Below are positions 22,531 through 32,757 of a DNA stretch of 64,000 nt, piece by piece. Both the position numbers and the translations under genes were made by a program. This stretch comes from Harmonia axyridis (Eukaryota; Arthropoda; Insecta; Coleoptera; Coccinellidae). Every line of letters starts with the position of its first letter. Within the stretch, counting starts at the first letter, position 1. The stretch is from the NCBI RefSeq assembly GCF_914767665.1, contig NC_059503.1, forward strand, positions 5,890,001 to 5,954,000. The letters are read 5' to 3'. Under the pieces are notes generated by a model. That model was given only the letters and a program-made list of their open reading frames with translations. It searched no databases and was not told the origin of the DNA.

Positions 22531-23114
22531 GTGAGCCTTGAATATAAAATGGCCTCATTGTGTCTTATTCTATGTGAACAAAAAACGAACCAATATCCAG
22601 CTTGAAGACTCAATCTGTATATTCATTATATTAAAATGGTTTCAACATCAAATATTATTCTTTGATTGAGTCGAGTCAAATGGAAGGGACGTCAAAGCGA
22701 TGCGATCAGCACTCTGTAATCAAATTGTGCATAATCATCCCCAGTTGAAAGTTCCAGCATCCCATCTGAATCCCAATGGGGACAAAGTAGGAAAGTTATA
22801 CGTTCTGCTGCGCGTGCAGTTTCCCCGGTTTTCTAAAGATAGAGCTGCCCTTCGGGTTTTGTTAGTTTTGGGAACCTCCCCATCGAACGCAAAAGGGGTA
22901 TAATTGTAACAAGAAATACTGTAATTAACTGTGGACCTTGAAACGTCAGCTGGAGTGGTTGATACCTAAAAATAATTAATACTGTGGGTTTCAGGATAGC
23001 TGATTAACTTCGTAAATTTATGTATTTCAAAAGACAATTGCAGGACCTGAAATCTCTGTGATCAAATCATACAACTCTATGATCGAGAAGGTCCATCGAA
23101 CTGCGCGACACCAG
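22531..23114. other. Non-coding sequence, no gene recognised
   Basis: The frame at 22700-22903 is short and matches nothing I know. Confidence 0.4.
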
Positions 23115-23510
23115 ATTTTCAGTGTTTCTAAGAAAATCATTGAACTTTATAGTAACTGGAATGGTCACAGATTTTCAGTGGTTCTAAGAAAATCCATTGA
23201 ACTTTATAGTAACTGGAATGGTCACAGATTTTCAGTAGTTCTAAGGAGATCCATCGAAGTGTGTAGTAATTGGAATGGTCACAGATTTTTAGGGGTTCTA
23301 AAAAATCCATTGAACTGTGTAGTAACTAATGGTCACAGAGTTTCAGTGGTTCTAAGAAAATCCATGGAACTCTGTAGTAACTGGAATGGTCACAGACTTC
23401 CAGTGATTCTAAGAAAATCAATTGAACTGTTTACCTACTGGAATAGTCACAGATTTCCAGTGATTCTAAAAAATCCATTGAACTGTGTAGTAACTGGAAC
23501 AGTCTCAAGA
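23115..23510. repeat. 57-bp minisatellite, about seven copies
   Basis: The unit includes AACTGGAATGGTCACAGATT then TTCAGTGGTTCTAAGAAAAT and CCATTGAACT. The first intervals are exactly 57 bases; later copies lose a few bases. Because 57 is a multiple of three, one frame stays open and gives 19-residue repeats beginning ELYSNWNGHRFSVVLRKSI. I regard this as non-coding: the frame shifts between copies and has no flanking gene structure. Confidence 0.85.
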
Positions 23511-24289
23511 TTTCTATTTCATAACGGAAATTCGCTAAGTGGCCGAAAACCTTTTCCTCAACCATCCCAAGGTCTAAATATAAAACAGACTTCCTCTTGC
23601 CGCCAATGGCAACCGTCTCGAATCCAAATTAAAGATTAATCAAGCCCCTCACATCCGAAATATAAATTGTTTACCACTTGTAATTAGGGTTCCGGTCTTG
23701 CCGGTTGATATTCGAATTTGAATTTAATCAAAACCACTTCACCATAATCCAATCTGACCGAGCTCTTCGCGTAGCTTCCGGTTTGGTTTATTGGAGGAAG
23801 TTGGATATGGAACGGCTGGGTTGGCCCCCCTGGAAAATCCCCTCCAGGCTGGAAGGGCGCGCAGATTCCGGAACGATAACCATAGAGTTATGACGTTCGT
23901 ATAATGCTAGGATGGAGGGAGGTTCGGGAATTTTGGATTTTAGGGGATGTACGAGCAAGTATTTTGGATTGCTGGCCTGGAATTTGCTTATATGAACGAT
24001 GCACAGCAGTTGCAAACTTGTGCAAGTGGTATGAAAGTTTGATTTGTTTGAGTTTGCGACGAAGTTGTTGTCATTGTCAATAGCACCGTATTTGTAGTTA
24101 CAAGAGGCATAGAATGTGATGTTGGTCTTCATCGTATTAGGAAAGCACAGAAATGAAGTAAGGAGCGCTCAATCATTGATGTACTAATTGCACCCTACAA
24201 TTTTACGACTTCATACCTGCATAGGGCTATATGTGATCTCAAAGGGGAAATTGTTACTCTATTATAATGGTGGAATATGCAGTTTTAAA
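23511..24289. other. Non-coding sequence with a GC-richer core
   Basis: Bases 23750-23890 are GC-rich. Short open frames exist on both strands without recognisable motifs. Confidence 0.4.
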
Positions 24290-24595
24290 ATTAACGTAAT
24301 GTCACATCAAACACCACAGTTCGTCGCGAAAAAACGCCTATTTGTTCATATTCTATGACTCTATGTTAACTTAGAATATATAGGCGTTTTTTTGCGACGA
24401 GTTTCCGACTGGATGTACTGCAATCATGGTCTTACAGAGTTCGGTTGCTATAAAACGCCTTATTATGACGATCTTTCCTTTTGAATGTGACATTTTTCAA
24501 CTTCCAATAAAAACACTGACGCGAAATGAGGAACTTTTGAGTGATTGTCGACAAACTTTGAATACGCACAAAATTTCGGTGAAATTATAGCTAAA
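24290..24595. repeat. Four-module double-hairpin repeat, copy 5 (reverse orientation)
   Basis: Modules AGTTCGTCGCGAAAAAACGC (near 24320), TAGGCGTTTTTTTGCGACGA (near 24382) and GTTCGGTTGCTATAAAACGC (near 24440) occur; the last module is reduced to GACGATCTTTCCTTTTGAAT. The outer GAATGTGACATTTTTCAAC and TGACGCGAAATGAGGAAC are the inverse of the left flanks of copies 2 to 4. Confidence 0.7.
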
Positions 24596-24779
24596 AATTT
24601 GAAAATACAGACTTTGTGATGAAATGATCTGTTTTGTTGATGAGAGCTCCAAATCTATTTCAGGGGTGAGAAAACACCTCTGTGTTTGGACAGGAAGTTA
24701 GCTGATATAAACAGCTTTTTGTTCACCACAATTCTAAATTCTACCTCGCTGATTCATAGTTCAACTAGCCAGAGAAGTT

Positions 24780-25095
24780 AATGTGACCACGACATATTGG
24801 ATGCCACCACACAATTTCCTGTTAAATGGGCATATATTTTATTCAGTGGTTCGATATTGCGTTCCATTTGGAGTTGAATCAGTGTTTAGAGTTTGGACAA
24901 CCACAGAATCGAATGAGGAGTTATTGGTTTTAGCATCAATAGGTTATTTGAAATTTTTTCAACACATTTTTCAATACAGAAATCACTAAACGATATTTTT
25001 GGAAATATTTCAATAAGAATTCAGTGGAATAGAGAAAAAAAAAGTTTAATACTCTCATAGAGGGCTCATTCTAACACTCGTTCATTCAAAAACTT
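24780..25095. repeat. Dispersed hairpin repeat, copy 2 (inverted relative to 14.5 kb)
   Basis: Read on the minus strand from 25095, GAATGAACGAGTGTTAGAAT then GAGCCCTCTATGAGAGTATT, TTTCTCTATTC and TGAAATATTTCCAAAAATAT follow the same order as 14485-14600. Similarity is moderate and the ends are not defined. Confidence 0.4.
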
Positions 25096-25789
25096 TTAAC
25101 TCGTGGAAGGGTATCAATGCCTCTGGCACTTTTATTATAAATAACTGATATCGCTTCATACAAATCGATGCTTCAAAAGAGCCAACATCGAATAATAAAC
25201 TTCCGGTCATATATCCCGTATCGACAGCAAATTGAGTTGAAACTTTTTCATCGGATCTAAAGGCCATTTCCCACTGTCACGGGGGAACTACCGTATAATC
25301 AGGGCATTATATTCGAATCGTGATGAAAAGCTTTCATCATAGATAATTAATTCGATTCGAATTTTGGTCGGACATGAAACCGATGTTCCATTAATGATGA
25401 AGACTAATCTGTCCTGCATAAATCATAGGTTGCTACGCCTAAAGGTGGTTAGGATCAATTCAAAGCCGAGTTGACAGTTCGCATCGATTCGTGCCATAGA
25501 ATATATGGAATATCGTGAAATGATACTTTGCAGTTAACATGAATATCGAATTGAAAGCTTTTAGACTCAAATTGAATCATCAGAGTTATCTGAAATCGGG
25601 GTTGTAGTGCTTTACAATGAAAAAATTGTATAGAATTTCCCAATAGGAATTTAAAATGGTTATAACACTGTGTATTATTTTTTGACATTACTTATGTCGT
25701 TTGTTTTTAGGAGGTTATGTCATTCATTATGGAAAGAGACACTTCAAGAAAGTTTACAAATTGTCAAATCGTTTTATCAATAGTATATT
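25096..25789. other. Non-coding sequence, no gene recognised
   Basis: Only short open frames without family features are visible. Confidence 0.4.
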
Positions 25790-26335
25790 CTAAAACAAGT
25801 TGCAGAATGAGCTCCTATTCCAACACGAATGCGAAGTGTTGGAATTGCCTTCTGCAACGAGTATTAGACGATATTTTCTCTATTTCAGTCAAGCTTTGTG
25901 AAATATTGTCGAAATTCAATAAAAAATTCAATTTATGCATCTTAGTGACTTTTGTAGATATTGTATCTTGGCAGTTGGTGTGACTGTTACAAAATTGACA
26001 GATTACGGAATTTGGATTCAAATCGTACGTTTCGAATTTTGAAATGATTTAAAATTACGCATTGAATTCATGAATGATGTCCGACGAAATCGATTTAACG
26101 CCACCAGAATTAAGAGAAATTGCGAATAATGTTGCAAATCAGTTCACTTTATCCAAATTATACATTATATTGACATTTGTTGAAATTTGATTGGGAGCCA
26201 GAAGAGACAACCACAAAACGAAAAATATAACTGAAAACGATGCTGTAATGAGTTCATTACAACACTGTTTTTAGAACTGTAATGAACTCATTACGATACT
26301 GAAATAGAGGAAATCAATTATCATTTCTGTTCGCC
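25790..26335. repeat. Fold-back repeat holding a short open frame
   Basis: ATTTTCTCTATTTCAGT at about 25872 has its inverted partner ACTGAAATAGAGGAAAT at about 26300. Inside, CCAACACGAATGCGAAGTGTTGG is a perfect-armed hairpin at 25818, and TGTAATGAGTTCATTACA (26250) and TGTAATGAACTCATTACG (26278) are near-palindromes. A 34-codon frame starting at about 26072 (MMSDEIDLTPPELREIANNV) ends at a TGA near 26187. It may be the start of a lost element-encoded protein. Confidence 0.45.
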
Positions 26336-27020
26336 TAGAAATTTTAAGAAATGACTTTTTTCTAAAAATGTAATGCTTATACAGAAATAAAAACAGTTTT
26401 TCACTAATAAAATTATATTCTTATGAATTATATTTTTTCAAATGTAAACCTTCATTTCGACATCACAACATAACTCAAAATTTTGTAGAATTGATTTCTT
26501 CATCTTAATCATCAGAATCTATGAAACATTTCACTTCAATCATGTTCTTTTTTCTCAAAGCGATATCATAAAAAACGTGGAAGTTATGATGGTGTGATGA
26601 AAAATGGAAAATTCCAATTTCCTCTCATATCTCGGAAAATGCAGTTTTCAGTTTCTTGCGTGCCATACAGTTTTTTCTTTAACTATTGTAGTTCTGGATA
26701 CCCCAACATTAAACATCTAATTTGAACAACCTTGTACAGATATTTCATATATATGAATTTTCCTGAAGACCCATTAAAATAACTATAACCCCTAATATTC
26801 CTCATTTCAGTTTTATTTGATAATTCTCAGTATACGCGGTATACACATTGTGAATTGAGTAATTATCTTAATCTTTTTTTCATCTAGACATTCTAGACGA
26901 TAGAGTTTTATGGAACATGAAAATGATCATAAAGAAAACAACATTAATGCAATAAAACAGAGTTAATGCACTGAAAACTGTATTTTTCATAAATACTTAG
27001 CTCTTAAGGCTTTCTAAATT

Positions 27021-27270
27021 CAGTCAACACAAGAACTGAAGCTGTTCGATCACCAGCAACGTCGTATCTTCGCTGATTGCGTCATTGACATGCATCAAAA
27101 TGATATGAATTTTCATCGAAAAATGATCTTCGGTGATGACGTCCATTTTTACCTTGGAGGCTACGTCAATAATCAGAATTGCCGCATTTGGGGAAAATCC
27201 AAGAATTTTTGTTGAAAAACCTGGCCATTTTTAACGTGTCACTGTTTGGTGCGGTTTTTGGGATGGTTGA
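27021..27270 (+). pseudogene. Decayed Tc1/mariner-type transposase fragment
   Basis: Mixed frames encode TQELKLFDHQQRRIFADCVI, then FHRKMIFGDDVHFYLGGYVN and NQNCRIWG. This is the segment around the first catalytic Asp of transposases related to the DD41D copies (compare FSDEAHFWLNGYVNKQNCRIW). After a frameshift VTVWCGFW remains. The rest is gone. It is older and more diverged than the DD41D derivatives in this window. Confidence 0.65.
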
Positions 27271-28019
27271 TTTATCGTATGTACGAGTTGATAACAGAAT
27301 ATTCTTTTGCATAGAAGAAAATAATAAATTGTAATGTTAAATTCAGTGTTTATCGGTTAGTCGCTATTCAATATTTTCCGTTATTTCCTGAAATAAAAAA
27401 CAACTAACAAACAAATACGCATTGATATCAATAAATAATTTACCATTCAAATCATCTCTATGAACGTTGATGTCACAAAAATTGTGACAAATACCCGAAA
27501 AATGTGAAATATGAGGGAGATATAATTAAAAAATTCCTTTGAAGTTGAAATAGCAGCGCAACTATTCGATAGCCAAACGAATATCCAATTATGAATCGTA
27601 TTCATCACGACGAAATCGATTACGTTCCCAACGTTAAAATTTGTACAATTTCATGATTGCTCTGTATTTCGACCGTCATAACATCAAATGGGCGATTTAA
27701 AATTGACAATCAAATGTTATTGAATATTTCATATTGACGAGTGGTTGCTATTCAACTCAATTATTACATAGTCAGGAATTTGAAAAATTATTATTGCATT
27801 CCGTTCGAAATTACATGATTCCATGACTGATATTCGATTATTTGGGTCTTTGCTCAATGGAATTCAATTTTAAAATATTCGATGGTTCCCAATTGAAAAT
27901 AATTCGAATTTTTCCAAGTTTCATCTTTGTTTTCAGCTTTTAAAATTCAGTATTTAAGTAAGGGAAAAGCACTACCTTTGCTCAGTGACATTATTGATTT
28001 GGTTCATTTTATTCCCATT
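27271..28019. other. AT-rich sequence with no recognised gene
   Basis: No open frame or clear repeat is visible. Confidence 0.45.
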
Positions 28020-28274
28020 GTACAATTAATTGAAGAAAGTTCAGGGATGACTAAAGGTGAAGGGTGGTTTTTTAGAGCTATAGAACTTTAAATTGCAATA
28101 AAACAACAATGGATCATTCGATTGACATGAATTTTATTTATCCGCAAGATAATCTTCTGGCATTACATTTTAAATATGATTTCTGGCATATGACCGCCAC
28201 GGCTGGCTCGGATGTAGTCCAATTTGGACGTCCAATTTTCGATGACTTTTTCCAATATTTGTGGCCGTATATAA

Positions 28275-30284
28275 CATAACGAAATTAAAAGAAAAAACTG
28301 GATAACAAAAGGTTTAATCAAGAGTATAAATCACAGAAACGAGCTTTTCCAACAGTACAAAGTGAACAAAAATGATGACATCCTAAAAAAAGAATATTTG
28401 AGATACCGAAATACAGTTAATACATTGATAAAAAATGCTAAAACCTCATATTATAAAAAACAAATTGACCTTAGTAAAGGTGATAGTAAAATAATTTGGA
28501 ATACTGTGAAAGAATTATCAGCTGCCAAAAAACAGAATACTGTAAACCGGATACAATACGAAAATAGAACAATCACTGATAGAGTTGAAATAGCTAACTT
28601 ATTCAATGAACATTTTACATTGCTAGGGAAGAAATTTGCTGATAAAATTCAGGCACCTGCAATTCCACCACTGAAGGGAGTTCGGACACAATCATCAATA
28701 TTTCTTTCACCTGTAACAGAAAATGAATTAATCTCTACTATAAATAATTTAAAAGACAAAAAAGCTCCCGGATTTGATGGAATAAGGGCAGAGTTACTAA
28801 AAGAAATCAGAAACGAAGTTTCACAACCCCTCACGTTTTTGATTAATAAAATAATTGAGTGTGGAGAGTGGCCTGAAACACTCAAACTTGGTATAATAAA
28901 GCCACTATTCAAGAGTGGAAAAAATGACGAAATCCTCAACTACCGACCCATTACTCTGATCAGTAACATTGCAAAAGTATTTGAAAAACTTTTAAAGGCC
29001 AGAATAGTCAGTTATATCGATAAAAATAAACTTCTATCTGAAAAACAATTTGGATTCATTGAAGGAAAATCCACCAATGACGCGATTTGTTCACTGACAT
29101 CCAAAATATATAATAGCCTGGATAGGAAGAAACATTCTCTGGCTGTTTTTTTGGATCTCGCAAAGGCCTTCGACACTGTTGACCATATACAGCTTTTGAG
29201 GGATTTGCGGGATATAGGATTCAGGGGAAACGTACTTAAATTATTTGAAAACTACCTGGGTAACAGAAAGCAACGTGTAGCAATCGAAGATGTCCTTAGT
29301 GAAGAAAAAACAGTACAATGTGGGGTGCCACAGGGGACAGTATTGGCACCGGTATTATTTGTCATTTACATGAATAACATACTCACCTCTCAGACCAATG
29401 GAGAAATCATTAGTTTTGCGGATGACACGGCAATATTCTATGAAGACACATCCTGGAAAAACCTGAAAAAGAAAGTCGAATGTGATATGAGTCAAATCAT
29501 AGATCGTTTCAAGCAAAAAAAGTTAACACTAAACTTTGAAAAAACTTCGTTTTTACCTTTTTCTTGTTACTCATCTCATCTCCCCGATTTCAATCACCTG
29601 GAAATAAAAAATGCTGATGAAATTATTCAATTGAAGTCCTCAGAGTTTGTCAAATATCTAGGTGTTCATATTGACAGACACATTAGATGGGATGTGCACA
29701 TAAAGAAAACTGTAGGTACTTTGAGAAGCATCATTTTTAAATTTCTATATTTCAAAGATATATTGAATACTCACCAAATGAAAATCCTGTACCATGCATT
29801 GGTCGAGTCTAGATTATCGTATGGAATCCTAGGTTGGGGAGGTGTTGCCAGCAGTTACTTATCACATCTGGATATTTTACAGAAAAAATTCCTGAAGATT
29901 TGTTTCAATAAATCTCGAACGTATTCATCGACCTTGCTTTATTCTGAGAGTAAAATATTGGACCTCAGACAAATCTACTTCCTACGTGTAGCGATAGATC
30001 AATTCAAAAACAAAAGTAGCCTAAAGAATATTGACCACAACTACAGTACCAGGGCAAAAAAAGAAAACATGGTGCGCACGGAATATTCATCCAAAACTAT
30101 TGGGCAGAGAGGATATACTTATCTTAGCACACGAATATTCAACAACATCCCTAGGAAAATCAAGGACTCAACATCAGTAATATCATTCAGAAAACATACA
30201 AAACAGTACCTTCATGAAACAGATAGAGGAATAATACATAGTCTCATAGACACGAATAAAGTTCCATATAGTGCTTATCACTGA
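28275..30284 (+). pseudogene. Reverse transcriptase ORF, 5'-truncated
   Basis: The frame is open from base 28275 without a start codon of its own; residues before the first GTG (28362) read NEIKRKNWITKGLIKSINHR. That matches RKNWITKTLLKAINKKNELY in the complete element at 32-37 kb, so truncation fell in the endonuclease-RT linker. Visible RT blocks include KAPGFDGIRAELLK, NYRPITLISNIAKVFEK, FGFIEGKSTNDAI, VFLDLAKAFDTVDH, CGVPQGTVLAPVLF and the catalytic FADD (Asp codons 29421-29426). The frame has no stop until 30284, which suggests a recent insertion. It has no endonuclease, so it is dead as an autonomous element. Confidence 0.85.
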
Positions 30285-30499
30285 AAACAGCACACTAATG
30301 ACATTATCCCAAAATTTTAATAAGTTGTTCACAGAGTATTAGTATCATTGTCATCCTATTGTTATTTAAGCAGTATACATTGTTGAAATATTTGTTAAAT
30401 TTTATTATGTAAAAAAAACACTTTACAACCACGCGCTGGCTTTTTAGCCTTAGTGGTTCATTTGTTTATTTCAAAAATGATTTATTTGTGGAATTCATC
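28276..30499 (+). mobile_element. 5'-truncated non-LTR retrotransposon inserted in a DD41D copy
   Basis: The element begins in the middle of its reverse transcriptase ORF and ends with a 215-base 3' UTR finishing GATTTATTTGTGGAATTCATC. The four bases ATAT occur at both junctions, either a very short target duplication or microhomology. There is no poly(A) or microsatellite tail. It is younger than the DD41D copy it splits. Confidence 0.8.
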
Positions 30500-31379
30500 A
30501 TATCGGCAATAATACAGCGAATGTTGTCTTTCGAATGGTCAAGGGTTTGTGGCTTATCCGCATAGACCAATGACTTTACATTGCCCCACAGAAAGTAGTC
30601 TAGCGGTGTTGAATCACAAGATCTTGGAGGCCAATTCACAGGTCCAAAACGCGAAATTAGGCGGTCACCAAACGTGTCTTTCAATAAATCGATTGTGGCA
30701 CGAGCTGTGTGACATGTTGCGCCGTCTTGTTGGAACCACAGCTCCTGGACATCATGGTTGTTCAATTCAGGAATGAAAAAGTTAGTAATCATCGATCACC
30801 ATCGATAAAATAAAATGGACGTAGTGCGCGATACGTATTCCGCACAGAACCAATATTTTCGAAATAAAATTGCACTATTTGCAAGCGTTGTTCAGGCGTG
30901 AGTGTATTCATGATGAATTGCCAAACCAAACTGAGAATAAATCACTTGATAGCTGTTAAATCGGTCGCCATATTGAACAGTAATGCCAACTTAAAGTTAT
31001 ATACCTCGAAAAAAAAAACACCCGTTACAATTAATTAAAGTTCAAGGACGACTAAAGGTACATATATGGTATTGAATTGCGTAAACCACAAGCGTAATAC
31101 TTACATCATATATTAGTTGTAGGTAAATATAATATAATACCTTTTAGACCTCTACTAATTTGGGATCTGGCTTATTTGTGTAAACAAAACTCAAATCCTA
31201 ATATGTGCGTACATTAAAGATCCTTTTTACCCCATTACCTTTTGGTTTGGGATACCCTTTTGGGCATATGTTGCCCAAACAAGCAAAAAGGGACTGCTGA
31301 CCTTTCCTTTCAAGGATGCATACATGTAAAGTTCATTATTCTATGGATTTGGGACCAGTAAGCAACGTTGATGAGTTAC

Positions 31380-31593
31380 AGCATTAAAATTCGATGTGAA
31401 AAGCTTTTTCCGGACTATAAGATGACTTCCAAGGCCTCAACGGAAAATCTTTTGAAATTCCAAAATGTATCTTTCATTTAATGGCCATATTCTATTCTTA
31501 GCATTTCATCTTGGAAATTGGCCGCTGTGAGATCGATCAATCTTAGTATGGTCTTGACTCTATCACGTCAATGAAATGTCAGCTGAATATGTC

Positions 31594-31635
<42 letters not shown>

Positions 31636-32282
31636 TACTTGAAGAAATACTTTGGCATCCTGAATCTTGAACAAAAAGTGTTTACCGAAACATGTCCATG
31701 AGACTTTTTTCCTTGAAATCATCCAAATAACCATACCTATGTGCTCATACCTTCAAATTATGAACATTCTGTATAGTGGTCCAGACAACTGGAAAGTAAA
31801 ATGAACATTCAACCAAAAAAACCATATCGCTTTCTATTCCTTGATTCGTTGTCCCTATACTCCAGCAAATTTTTCGTCAAGCATATATTTCTCATTCAAC
31901 AGCCATATTCCCTTCATAGCAGCCAATCCAGAAAATTGGCCGCTATTACGTCGACTGATCTGAATATTCTCAGCTAATGGCCATCGCTATCACATCACCT
32001 TGATGTAATTCCACCTGAATATCTTGACAAATTCAGATGCTAGGAGGAAAAAACTTCGAATCAATCAAAATTTCAACAGCTTCTTTATAGATAACAAAAG
32101 TCTTTTTCTCTTGAAACCAACCAAATAGTTCGCCATCTTTCTTTACACCTTCAATTAAAGAATATCTTGATAGCGGTCCAGAAATTACTTATCCTCAATC
32201 GAAGGCCTTATTCCTAAGCTAGCCTCCCAGCCGCATTTGAGAAATTGGCCGCTGTGACGTGTATTCATCCATTATTTTTAGC

Positions 32283-32284
<2 letters not shown>
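31380..32284. repeat. Degenerate tandem array, left part
   Basis: Units of roughly 300-420 bases share GGAAATTGGCCGCT (31512, 31932, 32241), GGTCCAGA (31779, 32165) and a GAATATCTTGACA-like segment. The array continues at 36956-37640 after the retrotransposon. Nothing in it looks coding. Confidence 0.65.
31596..31632. repeat. (AT)n microsatellite
   Basis: An uninterrupted AT dinucleotide run of about 18 units sits inside the tandem array. Confidence 0.95.
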
Positions 32285-32313
<29 letters not shown>

Positions 32314-32757
32314 GTTTATTCATGATTCAATACAGTAACATTAATAAACATGTTTACCACAGAGGTAATAATTTATTTCTAAAAAATTACCTGTGCGTGG
32401 TGCCTATATTCATTCGAACTCAAAACTTATTCTAATATACATGAACAATTATTATTTACATAAATTAAATATTTGTTATTCTTGTGCACTCTGCTATAAT
32501 TAGAATCCTGCCAATATGTGTAACCATTTTTTTCATCTGTTGTTTCAAGTTCTTTCTTTAATAGGTTTCAGATCCTTAAATAGTGAAAATAGTGTCATCA
32601 TCGTGTTTTATTCCAAATCGGTGAGTTTTAAAAATTTTTCACTTTTATTTTCTTCTCAGGTAAGTTCCCTTTTTCAATTTCATTATTTCTTAACTAATTA
32701 ATCAATTTATTAACTTAATTTATCTTTATTAGATCTTTGTTTTATAATTTTTCATAA

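Larger units (their letters stand above)
28060..31025 (-). mobile_element. DD41D (rosa-type) derivative, copy 3, split by a non-LTR insertion
   Basis: Left end AAGGGTGG plus T run; right end is the inverse of ACGGGTGTTTTTTTTTCGAG, followed by TA. The outer parts (28060-28275 and 30500-31025) join into one minus-strand DD41D copy: GTGGCCGTATAT on the left continues at ATATCGGCAATAATAC on the right. The minus frame 30792-30466 has FQQDGATCHTA and PPRSCDSTPLDYFLWG. The first catalytic block and the DNA-binding region are deleted between CCATTTTATTTTAT and GGTGATCG (near 30800). It is the most heavily deleted of the six copies. Confidence 0.85.

Noticed and set aside
23058..23639. 193-codon open frame
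   Set aside because: It is the translation of a 57-bp minisatellite with frame changes between units.
31596..31632. AT run considered as a CRISPR-like or regulatory repeat
   Set aside because: It is a simple dinucleotide microsatellite.
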